Source: an uncultured Pirellulaceae bacterium
Lineage (GTDB): Bacteria; Planctomycetota; Planctomycetia; Pirellulales; Pirellulaceae
Length of the DNA stretch: 5,777 bases
Assembly (NCBI GenBank): GCA_934255105.1
Contig: CAKQNH010000359.1
Span: 1 to 5,777, forward strand
Direction: 5' to 3'
Below the pieces are notes generated by a model. It did no database searches and was not told where the DNA came from. It saw only the letters and a list, made by a program, of their open reading frames with translations. Positions 1 to 5,445 of the stretch are shown piece by piece. A program made the translations under genes and the position numbers. The number at the start of each line of letters is the position of its first letter. Positions within the stretch are counted from its first letter, which is position 1.

Positions 1-785
1 GTCTACTGAGCGAGCGCATGCGCTTGCTGCGCGAAGTGGCGTCGCTGGGGCGATCGGCACGCATGGAATCGAAATTGAAAGTTCGACAGCCTTTGGCCAG
101 CGTCGAAGTGAGCCTGGCCAGCGACCGGCACATGGCCTGGCTGACCGAATATGATCAGATCATTCGAGAAGAGCTGAACGTAAAACAAATTCACTACAAT
201 GCGGGCAATAGCAAGTATATCGAGTATCAGATACTGCCCAATTTCAAACTGCTCGGGCCGCGAGTTGGCAAGCAACTGCCAGCGCTCAAGAAGGCGCTAG
301 CGACGCTCGATGGCGCGCATTTGTTGGCCGAACTGCAGGGCCAGGGTTTCGTCGAGCTCACGTTGGAGGGACAGACATTGAAGCTCTCCGGAGAAGATCT
401 GGAAGTGCGACTCAAAGCCAAGGGAGGCTGGGCCGCAGCTCAAGGCCGCCAGTGCGTAGTGGTCCTCTCGACTGAATTAACACCCACCTTGATTCGCGAA
501 GGTATGGCTCGCGATCTGATCCGCCTGATCCAAGACTTGCGGAAACAACGCGATTGTCAATTCACCGACCGCATTCGGGTGTGGAGCGAGTTTGACAACG
601 CCGAATTGGCCTTGGCGATTGAAGAGAACCGTTCCACGATCACGGCTGAAACACTGGCAACTCAATTCGAAGTGAACGAACCGCAGTCCTCAGGCGTTGA
701 ACTGCACGATCTGGAAGTTGGCGGACACGCAATCCAGTTAGGCATCGAGGCCGTTGCGGCAGCCGGTCGTGGGGACACCGCATGA
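1..785 (+). CDS. ileS: Isoleucyl-tRNA synthetase, C-terminal part (5' end outside window)
   Basis: This is the C-terminal ~260 residues of cytoplasmic isoleucyl-tRNA synthetase, which charges tRNA-Ile with isoleucine using ATP. The frame is open from the left edge (first whole codon at base 3) and continues upstream of the first ATG at 18, so that ATG is internal. The segment [18 protein letters not shown] (nt ~57-110) is the characteristic end of the anticodon-binding helical domain of large, eukaryote-like IleS enzymes. It is followed by the C-terminal extension of that class, including [20 protein letters not shown] near nt 487-546, then IRVW. The catalytic HIGH and KMSKS parts lie off the window. 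The TGA stop at 783-785 overlaps the start codon of the next gene (ATGA), so translation of the two is probably coupled. Seen directly: frame, motifs and overlap. Family assignment is from knowledge of class I synthetases and I consider it secure. Confidence 0.93.
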   Translation, partial: LLSERMRLLREVASLGRSARMESKLKVRQPLASVEVSLASDRHMAWLTEYDQIIREELNVKQIHYNAGNSKYIEYQILPNFKLLGPRVGKQLPALKKALATLDGAHLLAELQGQGFVELTLEGQTLKLSGEDLEVRLKAKGGWAAAQGRQCVVVLSTELTPTLIREGMARDLIRLIQDLRKQRDCQFTDRIRVWSEFDNAELALAIEENRSTITAETLATQFEVNEPQSSGVELHDLEVGGHAIQLGIEAVAAAGRGDTA

Positions 786-1399
786 AACAACTACGTATAG
801 CTGTACTCATCTCGGGTTCGGGGTCCACCTTGGCCAATCTGCTGGCCTACCAACAACGTGGAGAGCTGCCTGTCCAGTTCGCCTTGGTCATTAGCAGTAG
901 TTCCAGCGCGGGTGGCTTGCGCTATGCGAAACAAGCGGCGATTCCTACCGAGATGGTCGCGAAAAAGGACTTTGCTGATCCACAAGCACACAGTCAAGCC
1001 GTCTTTGGACTGTGCCGCGAGCACGGCGTGCAGTTGGTAGTGATGGGTGGCTATGTTGAACTATTGGCCATCCCCGACGACTTTGCCAATCGCGTAATCA
1101 ACATTCACCCTTCGTTGATTCCAGCCTTTAGCGGCCACGGCTTCTATGGTTTGCGAGTTCACAGGGGAGCCATTGAATATGGCGTTAAGCTCTCGGGCTG
1201 CACGGTTCACTTTGTCGACAACCAGTACGATCACGGGCCTATCATTGCGCAGCGCAGTTGTCCAGTTTCGAGCAGCGATACCGCTGAGGAGTTGCAGAGC
1301 CGAGTGGGCGAGCTGGAGCGACAGCTCTACCCCGAGGTCATCGCCGCCATCGCCGCCGGCCGAGTTAATATTGCCGGGCGAATTGTAAGTTACAGCTAA
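782..1399 (+). CDS. purN: Phosphoribosylglycinamide formyltransferase (GAR transformylase)
   Basis: Transfers a formyl group from 10-formyltetrahydrofolate to glycinamide ribonucleotide, the third step of purine synthesis, in the cytoplasm. The 205-residue product has the usual length. The N-terminal phosphate-binding loop is [12 protein letters not shown] (residues 9-20). The catalytic triad known from E. coli PurN (N106, H108, D144) is present as N107 and H109 in [11 protein letters not shown] and D150 in NQYDHGPII. Between the two blocks sits [10 protein letters not shown] (118-127), about five residues longer than in E. coli, which explains the shift of the Asp. The start ATG at 782 overlaps the ileS stop; no strong Shine-Dalgarno is visible, consistent with translational coupling to ileS. 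No other pur genes are in the window. Function is well supported; the meaning of the longer loop is unknown. Confidence 0.93.
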   Translation: MKQLRIAVLISGSGSTLANLLAYQQRGELPVQFALVISSSSSAGGLRYAKQAAIPTEMVAKKDFADPQAHSQAVFGLCREHGVQLVVMGGYVELLAIPDDFANRVINIHPSLIPAFSGHGFYGLRVHRGAIEYGVKLSGCTVHFVDNQYDHGPIIAQRSCPVSSSDTAEELQSRVGELERQLYPEVIAAIAAGRVNIAGRIVSYS

Positions 1400-1407
1400 C
1401 AGTTTTT
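1389..1407 (+). terminator. Weak terminator-like hairpin at the end of purN
   Basis: GTTA (1389-1392), loop CAGC, TAAC (1397-1400), then AGTTTTT to 1407. The stem is only four base pairs and overlaps the purN stop codon. The T run is real, but the stem is weak, so this is a tentative rho-independent terminator for the ileS-purN transcript. Confidence 0.2.
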
Positions 1408-1427
1408 AAGATGGCACAATATCTCCC

Positions 1428-1497
1428 TAGCCCAATCTTCTTGGCTCGATCTCCTTAGCTCAATCTCATTTGCTCAATCTCATTAGCTCAATCTCAT
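1428..1497 (+). repeat. 14-bp tandem repeat, five units
   Basis: Five exact-length units start at 1428, 1442, 1456, 1470 and 1484. The last four centre on TAGCTCAATCTCAT; the first two are more diverged (TAGCCCAATCTTCT, TGGCTCGATCTCCT). A degenerate unit may precede at about 1412-1427. The array ends exactly where the 24-bp array begins, and both unit types start with TAGC[CT]C. It is non-coding: no credible gene overlaps it. Confidence 0.85.
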
Positions 1498-1593
1498 TAG
1501 CCCAGAGGGCGACACACTGCTTAGCCCAGAGGGCGACATACTGCTTAGCCCAGAGGGCGACATACTGCTTAGCCCAGAGGGCGACACATCTCT
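1498..1593 (+). repeat. 24-bp tandem repeat, four units (TAGCCCAGAGGGCGACA family)
   Basis: Units begin at 1498, 1522, 1546 and 1570. The shared core is TAGCCCAGAGGGCGACA followed by TACTGCT or CACTGCT; units two and three are identical, and the last ends in CATCTCT. The same core recurs with AG changed to GG (GCCCGGAGGGCGGCAC) at 1637-1652 and inverted at 1760-1776 and 1830-1841, so the array looks like a local expansion of a dispersed element. Similar GCCCGGAGGGCG repeats are, to my recollection, common between planctomycete genes; that is not verified here. Confidence 0.85.
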
Positions 1594-1594
1594 G

Positions 1595-1614
1595 CCGGTG
1601 GCGTTAGCCACCGG
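1595..1614. repeat. Palindromic hairpin, 8-bp arms (left copy)
   Basis: CCGGTGGC, loop GTTA, GCCACCGG form a perfect 8-bp stem. A near-identical palindrome with loop TCAC lies at 1798-1817; its reverse complement matches this one at 19 of 20 positions. A partial third copy (GCCACCGG) follows at 1621-1628. There is no T run, so a terminator role is not indicated. Confidence 0.8.
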
Positions 1615-1817
1615 ATTCCAGCCACCGGATTGGTAAGCCCGGAGGGCGGCACATCAATGTTAGGTTTTTGGTGGCAGGAAAGTTGTCAAACAGGTAGCTT
1701 GCTTGGGCGACCATGGCAAAGCTAGATCCCCAAGCTTTCCACTGGACCTGCTGCATCCTGTGTCGCCCTCCGGGCTATCCGAGCTCTTACCACTGGTCCG
1801 GTGGCTCACGCCACCGG
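1595..1817. repeat. Composite imperfect inverted repeat of about 220 bp
   Basis: Elements on the left recur inverted and in mirrored order on the right. The CCGGTGGC palindrome at 1595-1614 matches 1798-1817. TGGTAAG at 1631-1637 matches CTTACCA at 1786-1792. AGCCCGGAGGGCGGCAC at 1636-1652 matches 1760-1776 with one mismatch. Nearer the centre, CAGGT (1691-1695) pairs with ACCTG (1746-1750) and GCTTGGG (1701-1707) with CCCAAGC (1729-1735). The arms have unequal gaps, so the pairing is interrupted. It contains no transposase and no convincing gene. It could be a non-autonomous mobile element, a pair of oppositely inserted repeats, or the template of a structured RNA. Confidence 0.65.
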
Positions 1818-1837
1818 AAGGGATATACCGCCCTCCG

Positions 1838-1925
1838 GGCTGATGCACAATGGCTGATGCACAATGGGCTGATGCGCAATGGCTGATGCGCACAATGGCT
1901 GATGCGCACTGGACTGATGCACAAT
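1838..1925 (+). repeat. 14-16-bp tandem repeat (GGCTGATGCACAAT family), six units
   Basis: Units start at 1838, 1852, 1866, 1881, 1897 and 1911 with lengths of 14, 14, 15, 16, 14 and 15. The consensus is GGCTGATGCACAAT, with CA/CG variation at TGATGCGCA. A decayed stretch continues to about 1945. On the minus strand the units read AGCC(C)ATTGTGCATC and run directly into AGCCCGGAGGGC at 1841-1830. The array lies just past the 3' end of the minus-strand membrane-protein gene and is non-coding as far as can be seen. Confidence 0.8.
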
Positions 1926-1958
1926 GGGATGATGTGTGTGATGCCTAACATCCAGCCT

Positions 1959-2450
1959 TTACAGAGTTACCAAAGCGATCGGGACAATTTCAATTGTATC
2001 CTTGGTTGTGGCTGGTCCACGGACTTTGACAAAGCTGGAGATCAGCACGATGATGCAGGCCAGCAGCACCAGAATCGTGAGCCACTTGCCGCGTTTGGTG
2101 CGCATGGCCGCGAAGGCTTGGCTCTTGCCGACCAGTGCTGAGGCGATGAAGAAGATGACCAGCGCCAACAGCATTTTTGTACCGATCATGGCATGGTACA
2201 GACCATCGCCCTTGTGCAGAGGCATGGCGCGAAAATAGTTGTAGAAGCCGCTTACTAGAAACAGCAAAATTCCGATATGTACAAAGCGTTTCCAGCGGGC
2301 GCTGATGCCCGCCGATAACGTGGCTTGAGCCTCTTCGGAAATTAGTTTGGCGGCGGGCCACAGTACGCACAGAATGAAGACGCTGCCACCGATCAGGGCG
2401 ATGGCCGTCGAAATGTGGGTGACGCGAGACAGATAATCAATCCAGAGCAT
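1959..2450 (-). CDS. Four-helix membrane protein, HemJ/CopD-like
   Basis: A 163-residue integral membrane protein with four predicted helices at about 10-33, 55-73, 88-108 and 122-142. A His near the start of helix 1 (H12 in SRVTHISTAIALIGG), H58 before helix 2 and a Lys in helix 3 (K92 in GTKMLLALVIF) resemble the layout of the HemJ (protoporphyrinogen oxidase) and CopD-type families, where such a His can bind haem. The resemblance is to the general pattern, not a firm match, so oxidase activity or copper transport should not be assumed. The start ATG (complement 2448-2450) has no clear Shine-Dalgarno. The gene lies 47 bp downstream of the Lon-domain gene on the same strand, so the two are probably co-transcribed. 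No terminator is evident after its stop; a tandem repeat array begins about 30 bp beyond. No signal peptide apart from helix 1. Confidence 0.8.
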   Translation of the reverse strand: MLWIDYLSRVTHISTAIALIGGSVFILCVLWPAAKLISEEAQATLSAGISARWKRFVHIGILLFLVSGFYNYFRAMPLHKGDGLYHAMIGTKMLLALVIFFIASALVGKSQAFAAMRTKRGKWLTILVLLACIIVLISSFVKVRGPATTKDTIEIVPIALVTL

Positions 2451-2497
2451 AGTTCGGTTCGCTAATGAGTGTGCAGGTGATGGTGGTTGACAGATAG

Positions 2498-3211
2498 CTA
2501 GTTAGTGGAGAAACGTGGAGGGAATTCATCGCTGGCTGCGTCGTCCGCAGGGTCGGTCAAGCCATGAATTTTTTGCTCCAGGCAGCGAGACAGCAGGCGA
2601 CAACGGATATCGACGTTGGCTTCGGCCAGCAGTTGTTGTTTGATGGCCACGGGCAATTGCAATGCATAGGCGATGGTGTCGGTCAGCACGCCCAACGGGA
2701 GTTGCTTGTCCATCAACTGTTGAAAACTCTCTTGTACGACCAGCCCCTGGGGGACGAATTGTCGAAACAGCGTTTGTAGACGCTGGGCCAACTCGGGTCT
2801 CTGCTGGGCTTCATCTGCAGGATACACGTCTTCCAGCACCTCGACCTCCGCCTCACGATATGCCCGGCGTGGTTCGAGTTCGCGAATGATGCGGGCTCGT
2901 TTTACGCCGGCAAGCAAGATATTGTGGCGTTTTTCATCCGTGGGGCTATGCGAGATGATTTTGCCAATGCAGGCGGCCTGAGCAATGTCTGGACGAGACT
3001 GATATTGATGCTCCCAGCCCGGTTCTAGCAACACCATCGCAATCAGACCCTCGCCCGCCAGCGCATCGTGCAGCATGTCACAGTAGCGGGGTTCGAAAAT
3101 GTGCAGGGGTTGCACCGCGTGGGGGAAGAAGACCAGATTGGGAAGCGGAAACAGTGGAACGCGTCCAGAGAAATTGTCTGGCCATCCGGCTGAGTTTTGT
3201 AGGTTTGTCAT
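2498..3211 (-). CDS. Lon N-terminal (substrate-binding) domain protein without protease domain
   Basis: A 237-residue protein consisting essentially of the Lon substrate-binding domain (LAN/PUA-like fold). The opening VPLFPLPNLVFFPHAVQPLH (18-37), then IFEPRY (38-43), is the hallmark of the family. It is followed by IGKIISHSPTDEKRHNILLAGVKR in the middle (82-105), giving the usual G...NI.L.G..R pattern. The helical C-terminal part (176-207) contains LTDTIAYALQLP. There is no AAA+ ATPase and no Ser-Lys protease domain, and 237 residues is normal for this stand-alone group, so it is not a truncated Lon. Its biochemical role is not established; binding of peptides or other ligands is inferred from the fold. 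The start ATG (complement 3209-3211) lies just before the conserved block; no strong Shine-Dalgarno precedes it. It is first in a probable two-gene unit with the membrane protein downstream and is divergent from dcd. Confidence 0.9.
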   Translation of the reverse strand: MTNLQNSAGWPDNFSGRVPLFPLPNLVFFPHAVQPLHIFEPRYCDMLHDALAGEGLIAMVLLEPGWEHQYQSRPDIAQAACIGKIISHSPTDEKRHNILLAGVKRARIIRELEPRRAYREAEVEVLEDVYPADEAQQRPELAQRLQTLFRQFVPQGLVVQESFQQLMDKQLPLGVLTDTIAYALQLPVAIKQQLLAEANVDIRCRLLSRCLEQKIHGLTDPADDAASDEFPPRFSTN

Positions 3212-3487
3212 CGGAGGGGCTTGAGCGTCACTTGCTTGAGTTCAATTACCCGTGACTGATAGGGGGTTGGTTGCTGCGTTTACTCTGCTGCGCTGCCTAG
3301 CGTCCTGACCATCTTACCGCATTTGACGCCTGGGCGAAGGGTGACTGTGGGAAACGCGCTCGCAATCCCAGGTGGTTCTAGTCTGACCGATGGTAATGGC
3401 ATATAAATACGCCTATCGTTTAACTCCCGGTCATCGTACGACCCGCTCTGCAGCGCCACACTAAGCCCGCAATCTAGGTTGGACAGC
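3212..3487. promoter_or_regulatory. Divergent intergenic region between the Lon-domain gene and dcd
   Basis: These 276 bp must carry the promoters of two divergent genes. The best plus-strand -10 candidate is TATAAA at 3402-3407, but the matching -35 region (near 3379-3384, TAGTCT) is poor. A direct repeat of CTTGAG occurs at 3220-3225 and 3235-3240, next to the Lon-domain start. Neither of the dispersed repeat families seen elsewhere in the window is present here. No gene, hairpin of note or riboswitch was found. Confidence 0.35.
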
Positions 3488-4051
3488 ATGATTTTATCTG
3501 GCGAGGAGATCAAGAAGCGTATCGGAGGTGATATTCGAATCGATCCCTTCGATGCGTCTCAGATCAATCCCAATAGCTACGACCTGACCCTGCACAATGA
3601 ACTGCTGGTGTACGAGGAGGTTGTGCTCGACGTCAAGACGCCCAACCGCTACCGTCGCATTGAAATTCCAGACTCGGGGCTGGTGTTGAGCCCCAGTCAG
3701 GTTTATTTGGGGCGGACCGTGGAACACACCGAAACACACAACTTGGTCCCCATGATCGAAGGCCGTTCGTCGCTGGGGCGTCTGGGGCTGTTTGTACACG
3801 TCACGTCGGGGTTTGGAGATGTCGGCTTCAAAGGCTACTGGACGTTGGAAATGTTTGCCGTGCAGCCGATCCGCATCTATCCCGGCCTGCAAATCTGCCA
3901 AATTATTTATCATGGGCTGCAGGGAACCGTCTGCGAGTATTCTTCCAGTAAATATCAAAATAACAAAGATATTCAGCCCAGTCTGATGTACCGCGAATTT
4001 GGCCGGACCGAGGACGATCAGCAGATGAAGCTGGAATTTCCGAATTCTTAA
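3488..4051 (+). CDS. dcd: dCTP deaminase
   Basis: Deaminates dCTP to dUTP, feeding thymidylate synthesis; a cytoplasmic trimer in characterised relatives. The 187-residue product begins MILSGEEIKKRI, the typical family start, so ATG 3488 is preferred over the in-frame TTG at 3479; a weak AGG lies nine bases upstream. QINPNSYDLTL (25-35) is the NSYD motif. EGRSSLGRLGLFVH (91-104) holds the Ser and Arg equivalent to E. coli S111 and R115 (here S94, R98). The catalytic Glu is E121 in GYWTLEM. GFGDVGFKG (108-116) and the C-terminal SKYQNNKDIQPS complete the fold. The GDVGF...WTLE version differs from the E. coli form (DPGW...VLE). Whether it also hydrolyses dUTP, as in some archaeal and mycobacterial relatives, cannot be told from sequence. 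It is followed 21 bp later by the vWA gene. Confidence 0.92.
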   Translation: MILSGEEIKKRIGGDIRIDPFDASQINPNSYDLTLHNELLVYEEVVLDVKTPNRYRRIEIPDSGLVLSPSQVYLGRTVEHTETHNLVPMIEGRSSLGRLGLFVHVTSGFGDVGFKGYWTLEMFAVQPIRIYPGLQICQIIYHGLQGTVCEYSSSKYQNNKDIQPSLMYREFGRTEDDQQMKLEFPNS

Positions 4052-4060
4052 GAGGGCTGG

Positions 4061-4066
4061 TAGAAT
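4061..4066 (+). promoter_or_regulatory. Possible -10 element directly before the vWA gene
   Basis: TAGAAT matches the -10 consensus TATAAT at five of six positions and ends six bases before the ATG at 4073. Transcription starting about seven bases downstream would begin at or near the A of the start codon, giving a leaderless message. No good -35 box is seen at 4038-4044, and the gene may simply be read through from dcd. Confidence 0.25.
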
Positions 4067-4072
4067 AGTCAG

Positions 4073-5083
4073 ATGGCTACTCCCCCTGACCCACAACGCT
4101 TGCAGCGACGCGAGATCCCCGCGCTGCCCCCCGCTGAGCGCATGAGCAGCAAGCCAGCTTGGCTGTTGTCGATGCTGCTGCATGTTGGCATTCTAACGAC
4201 GCTGAGTGTGGTATGGGTCGCCAGCCCTAAAGGGACCGGCGACGAGCCGGATCGACCGGTGGGCGTCGCCATGGTCTACCAGACCAGCGGTGGCGAGGCC
4301 TACTTTCTAGACACGAGTGGTGCGGCGGCAGTCGGGGACAACAGCGCTACAGCACCGGCAGAGCAGGCTGCTCAGAGCTTGCCCGCCGTCGATCATTTGA
4401 ACACCGCTACCGACGCGCTGCTCGCCGGCCTAATGCCCGCCACGGGCCAGGCGGCCAGCGATTCCGCCGCAGCGGCCGGAGGCTTGGGGCTCGACGACGG
4501 TGGTGCCACCATCGGTGGAGACCGCAGTATTCCCAAAGTGAAAACGACCCTGTTTGGCATCGAAGGCGAGGGGACTCGTTTTGTTTACGTATTCGACCGC
4601 TCAGCTAGCATGCTCGGCTACGGCGGGGCACCACTGCGAAGTGCAAAAGCCGAGTTGATCGAAAGCTTGCAGTCCATCGGGCCCGCCCATCAGTTCCAGG
4701 TCATCTTCTACAACGATTCTCCCCTGCCGATGGGCGGTCTTTCGAGCGGTCCACCGAAGCTGTTCAAAGGTGACCCGCGATCCAAGGAGAGGGCCGTGCA
4801 GTTTGTGCGCAATGTTTCGGCTGATGGTGGAACCGAGCACATCGGGGCTCTGCAGATGGGATTCAACCTGGGGCCAGACGTGCTCTTCTTTTTGACCGAT
4901 GCCGATTCCTCCCCTACAGCCCGCGAATTGCAGAAGCTGGAGGATCGCGCGTTCCGCGGCGGAACGACGCTGCATGCCATCCAGTTCGGTTCTGGGCCCA
5001 GTCGCGATGGCGGCGGTTGGATTCGCCTGCTGGCCGAAGCGAGCGGTGGACAGTTTCGCTACGTCGATGTCACGCGCCTGTAA
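4073..5083 (+). CDS. Membrane-anchored von Willebrand factor A domain protein
   Basis: A 336-residue protein with three parts. Residues 1-27 are a charged N-terminal tail. A single membrane helix at about 29-50 (WLLSMLLHVGILTTLSVVWV) is TonB-like in style. An Ala/Gly/Ser/Thr-rich linker (about 80-150) of low complexity follows. The C-terminal vWA domain (about 158-336) has an intact metal-ion site: DRSAS at 175-179 (D175, S177, S179), T254 in DGGTEH and D276 in FLTDAD. This implies a divalent-cation-dependent protein-binding domain on the outer face of the membrane, with N-in topology likely. Such proteins occur widely in planctomycetes, but the partner is unknown. ATG 4073 is chosen; ATG 4142 (residue 24, MSSKPAW) is an alternative that would keep the helix and drop the tail. 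No good Shine-Dalgarno precedes either. It follows dcd by 21 bp; a functional link with dcd is doubtful. Confidence 0.88.
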   Translation: MATPPDPQRLQRREIPALPPAERMSSKPAWLLSMLLHVGILTTLSVVWVASPKGTGDEPDRPVGVAMVYQTSGGEAYFLDTSGAAAVGDNSATAPAEQAAQSLPAVDHLNTATDALLAGLMPATGQAASDSAAAAGGLGLDDGGATIGGDRSIPKVKTTLFGIEGEGTRFVYVFDRSASMLGYGGAPLRSAKAELIESLQSIGPAHQFQVIFYNDSPLPMGGLSSGPPKLFKGDPRSKERAVQFVRNVSADGGTEHIGALQMGFNLGPDVLFFLTDADSSPTARELQKLEDRAFRGGTTLHAIQFGSGPSRDGGGWIRLLAEASGGQFRYVDVTRL

Positions 5084-5160
5084 GATAGTGCCTGTACCGA
5101 AAAACGATTTCTAATCGTCGTCGCATTGACAGTTACCGCCATAATTTTGAGCTGGCAAAG

Positions 5161-5189
5161 TTGACCACGCGCACTCGGGTAGCTATTTT
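5161..5189 (+). promoter_or_regulatory. Candidate sigma-70-type promoter for the last gene
   Basis: TTGACC (5161-5166) and TATTTT (5184-5189) are separated by exactly 17 bp; they match the consensus at five and four of six positions. Initiation near 5196 would give a leader of about 250 nt containing all the repeats that follow. A perfect TTGACA also occurs at 5126-5131 but has no -10 at a suitable distance. CTGACA (5301-5306) with TATTAT (5327-5332) is another candidate, spoiled by a 20-bp spacer. Confidence 0.3.
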
Positions 5190-5200
5190 GGTGCTACCTG
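5176..5200 (+). terminator. Hairpin downstream of the vWA gene, no T run
   Basis: CGGGTAGC (5176-5183), loop TATTTTGGT, GCTACCTG (5193-5200) form an eight-pair stem with one G-T wobble. It could end or stabilise the dcd-vWA transcript, but no T-rich tract follows, so an intrinsic terminator is not convincing. It overlaps the candidate -10 box. Confidence 0.25.
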
Positions 5201-5306
5201 TCGATCAGTTGCTTGGGGATATAGTCGTTGATCGCTCCGTCGATCAGATGCTTGGGGAACATAGTCGCTGATCGCTCCGTCGATCAGATGCTTGGGGGAA
5301 CTGACA
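5201..5306 (+). repeat. 39-40-bp tandem repeat, two and a half units
   Basis: Units start at 5201, 5240 and 5280. Each begins TCGATCAG[AT]TGCTTGGGG; the first two continue through ATAGTCG[CT]TGATCGCTCCG, and the third breaks off after about 27 bp. Each full junction creates TGATCG-CTCCGT-CGATCA, at 5229-5246 and 5269-5286. The same 18-bp motif recurs inverted downstream. Non-coding. Confidence 0.8.
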
Positions 5307-5340
5307 GATACATAGACACTCTTAAGTATTATGCACGAAG

Positions 5341-5400
5341 GCAATGATCGGCGGAGCGATCAATGACTGTAGAGCAATGATCGGCGGAGCGATCAACGAC
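5341..5400 (+). repeat. 33-bp repeat pair, inverted relative to the upstream array
   Basis: Copies at 5341-5373 and 5374-5400 share GCAATGATCGGCGGAGCGATC, split here as GCAATGATCGGCGG and AGCGATCAA. Each contains TGATCG-GCGGAG-CGATCA (5345-5362 and 5378-5395). The reverse complement of 5227-5246 matches 5378-5397 at 19 of 20 positions, so the two arrays face each other around a centre near 5315. Confidence 0.8.
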
Positions 5401-5431
5401 GAAGGCGTGAACAACTACGATATTCTTTTGT

Positions 5432-5437
5432 GGAGAG
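5432..5437 (+). promoter_or_regulatory. Ribosome binding site of the last gene
   Basis: GGAGAG lies eight bases before the ATG at 5446. It is the clearest Shine-Dalgarno in the window and fixes the start of the following gene. Confidence 0.65.
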
Positions 5438-5445
5438 ATAGAAGC

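Noticed and set aside
1660..1893. Minus-strand open frame of 77 codons across the inverted repeat
   Set aside because: It is made of the repeat units themselves (HCASAHCASA), has no family resemblance and no ribosome binding site; a product of repeat periodicity.
1428..1925. CRISPR array
   Set aside because: Units are head-to-tail with no unique spacers of 30 bp or so, and there are no cas genes nearby.
1389..1958. Riboswitch or tRNA gene in the purN downstream spacer
   Set aside because: No cloverleaf, no T-loop GTTCGA consensus and no known riboswitch core; the spacer is explained by repeats.
1902..2238. Plus-strand open frames starting in the repeat array and running over the membrane-protein gene
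   Set aside because: They lie antisense to a well-formed four-helix protein and show no recognisable motif; shadows.
3494..4183. Long minus-strand open frame of 229 codons over dcd
   Set aside because: Entirely antisense to dcd, whose active-site motifs are intact; long shadow frames are common in GC-rich DNA.
5097..5118. Minus-strand terminator: ACGATT-AGA-AATCGT followed by TTTT
   Set aside because: The stem is six mostly AT pairs and no minus-strand gene in the window ends there.
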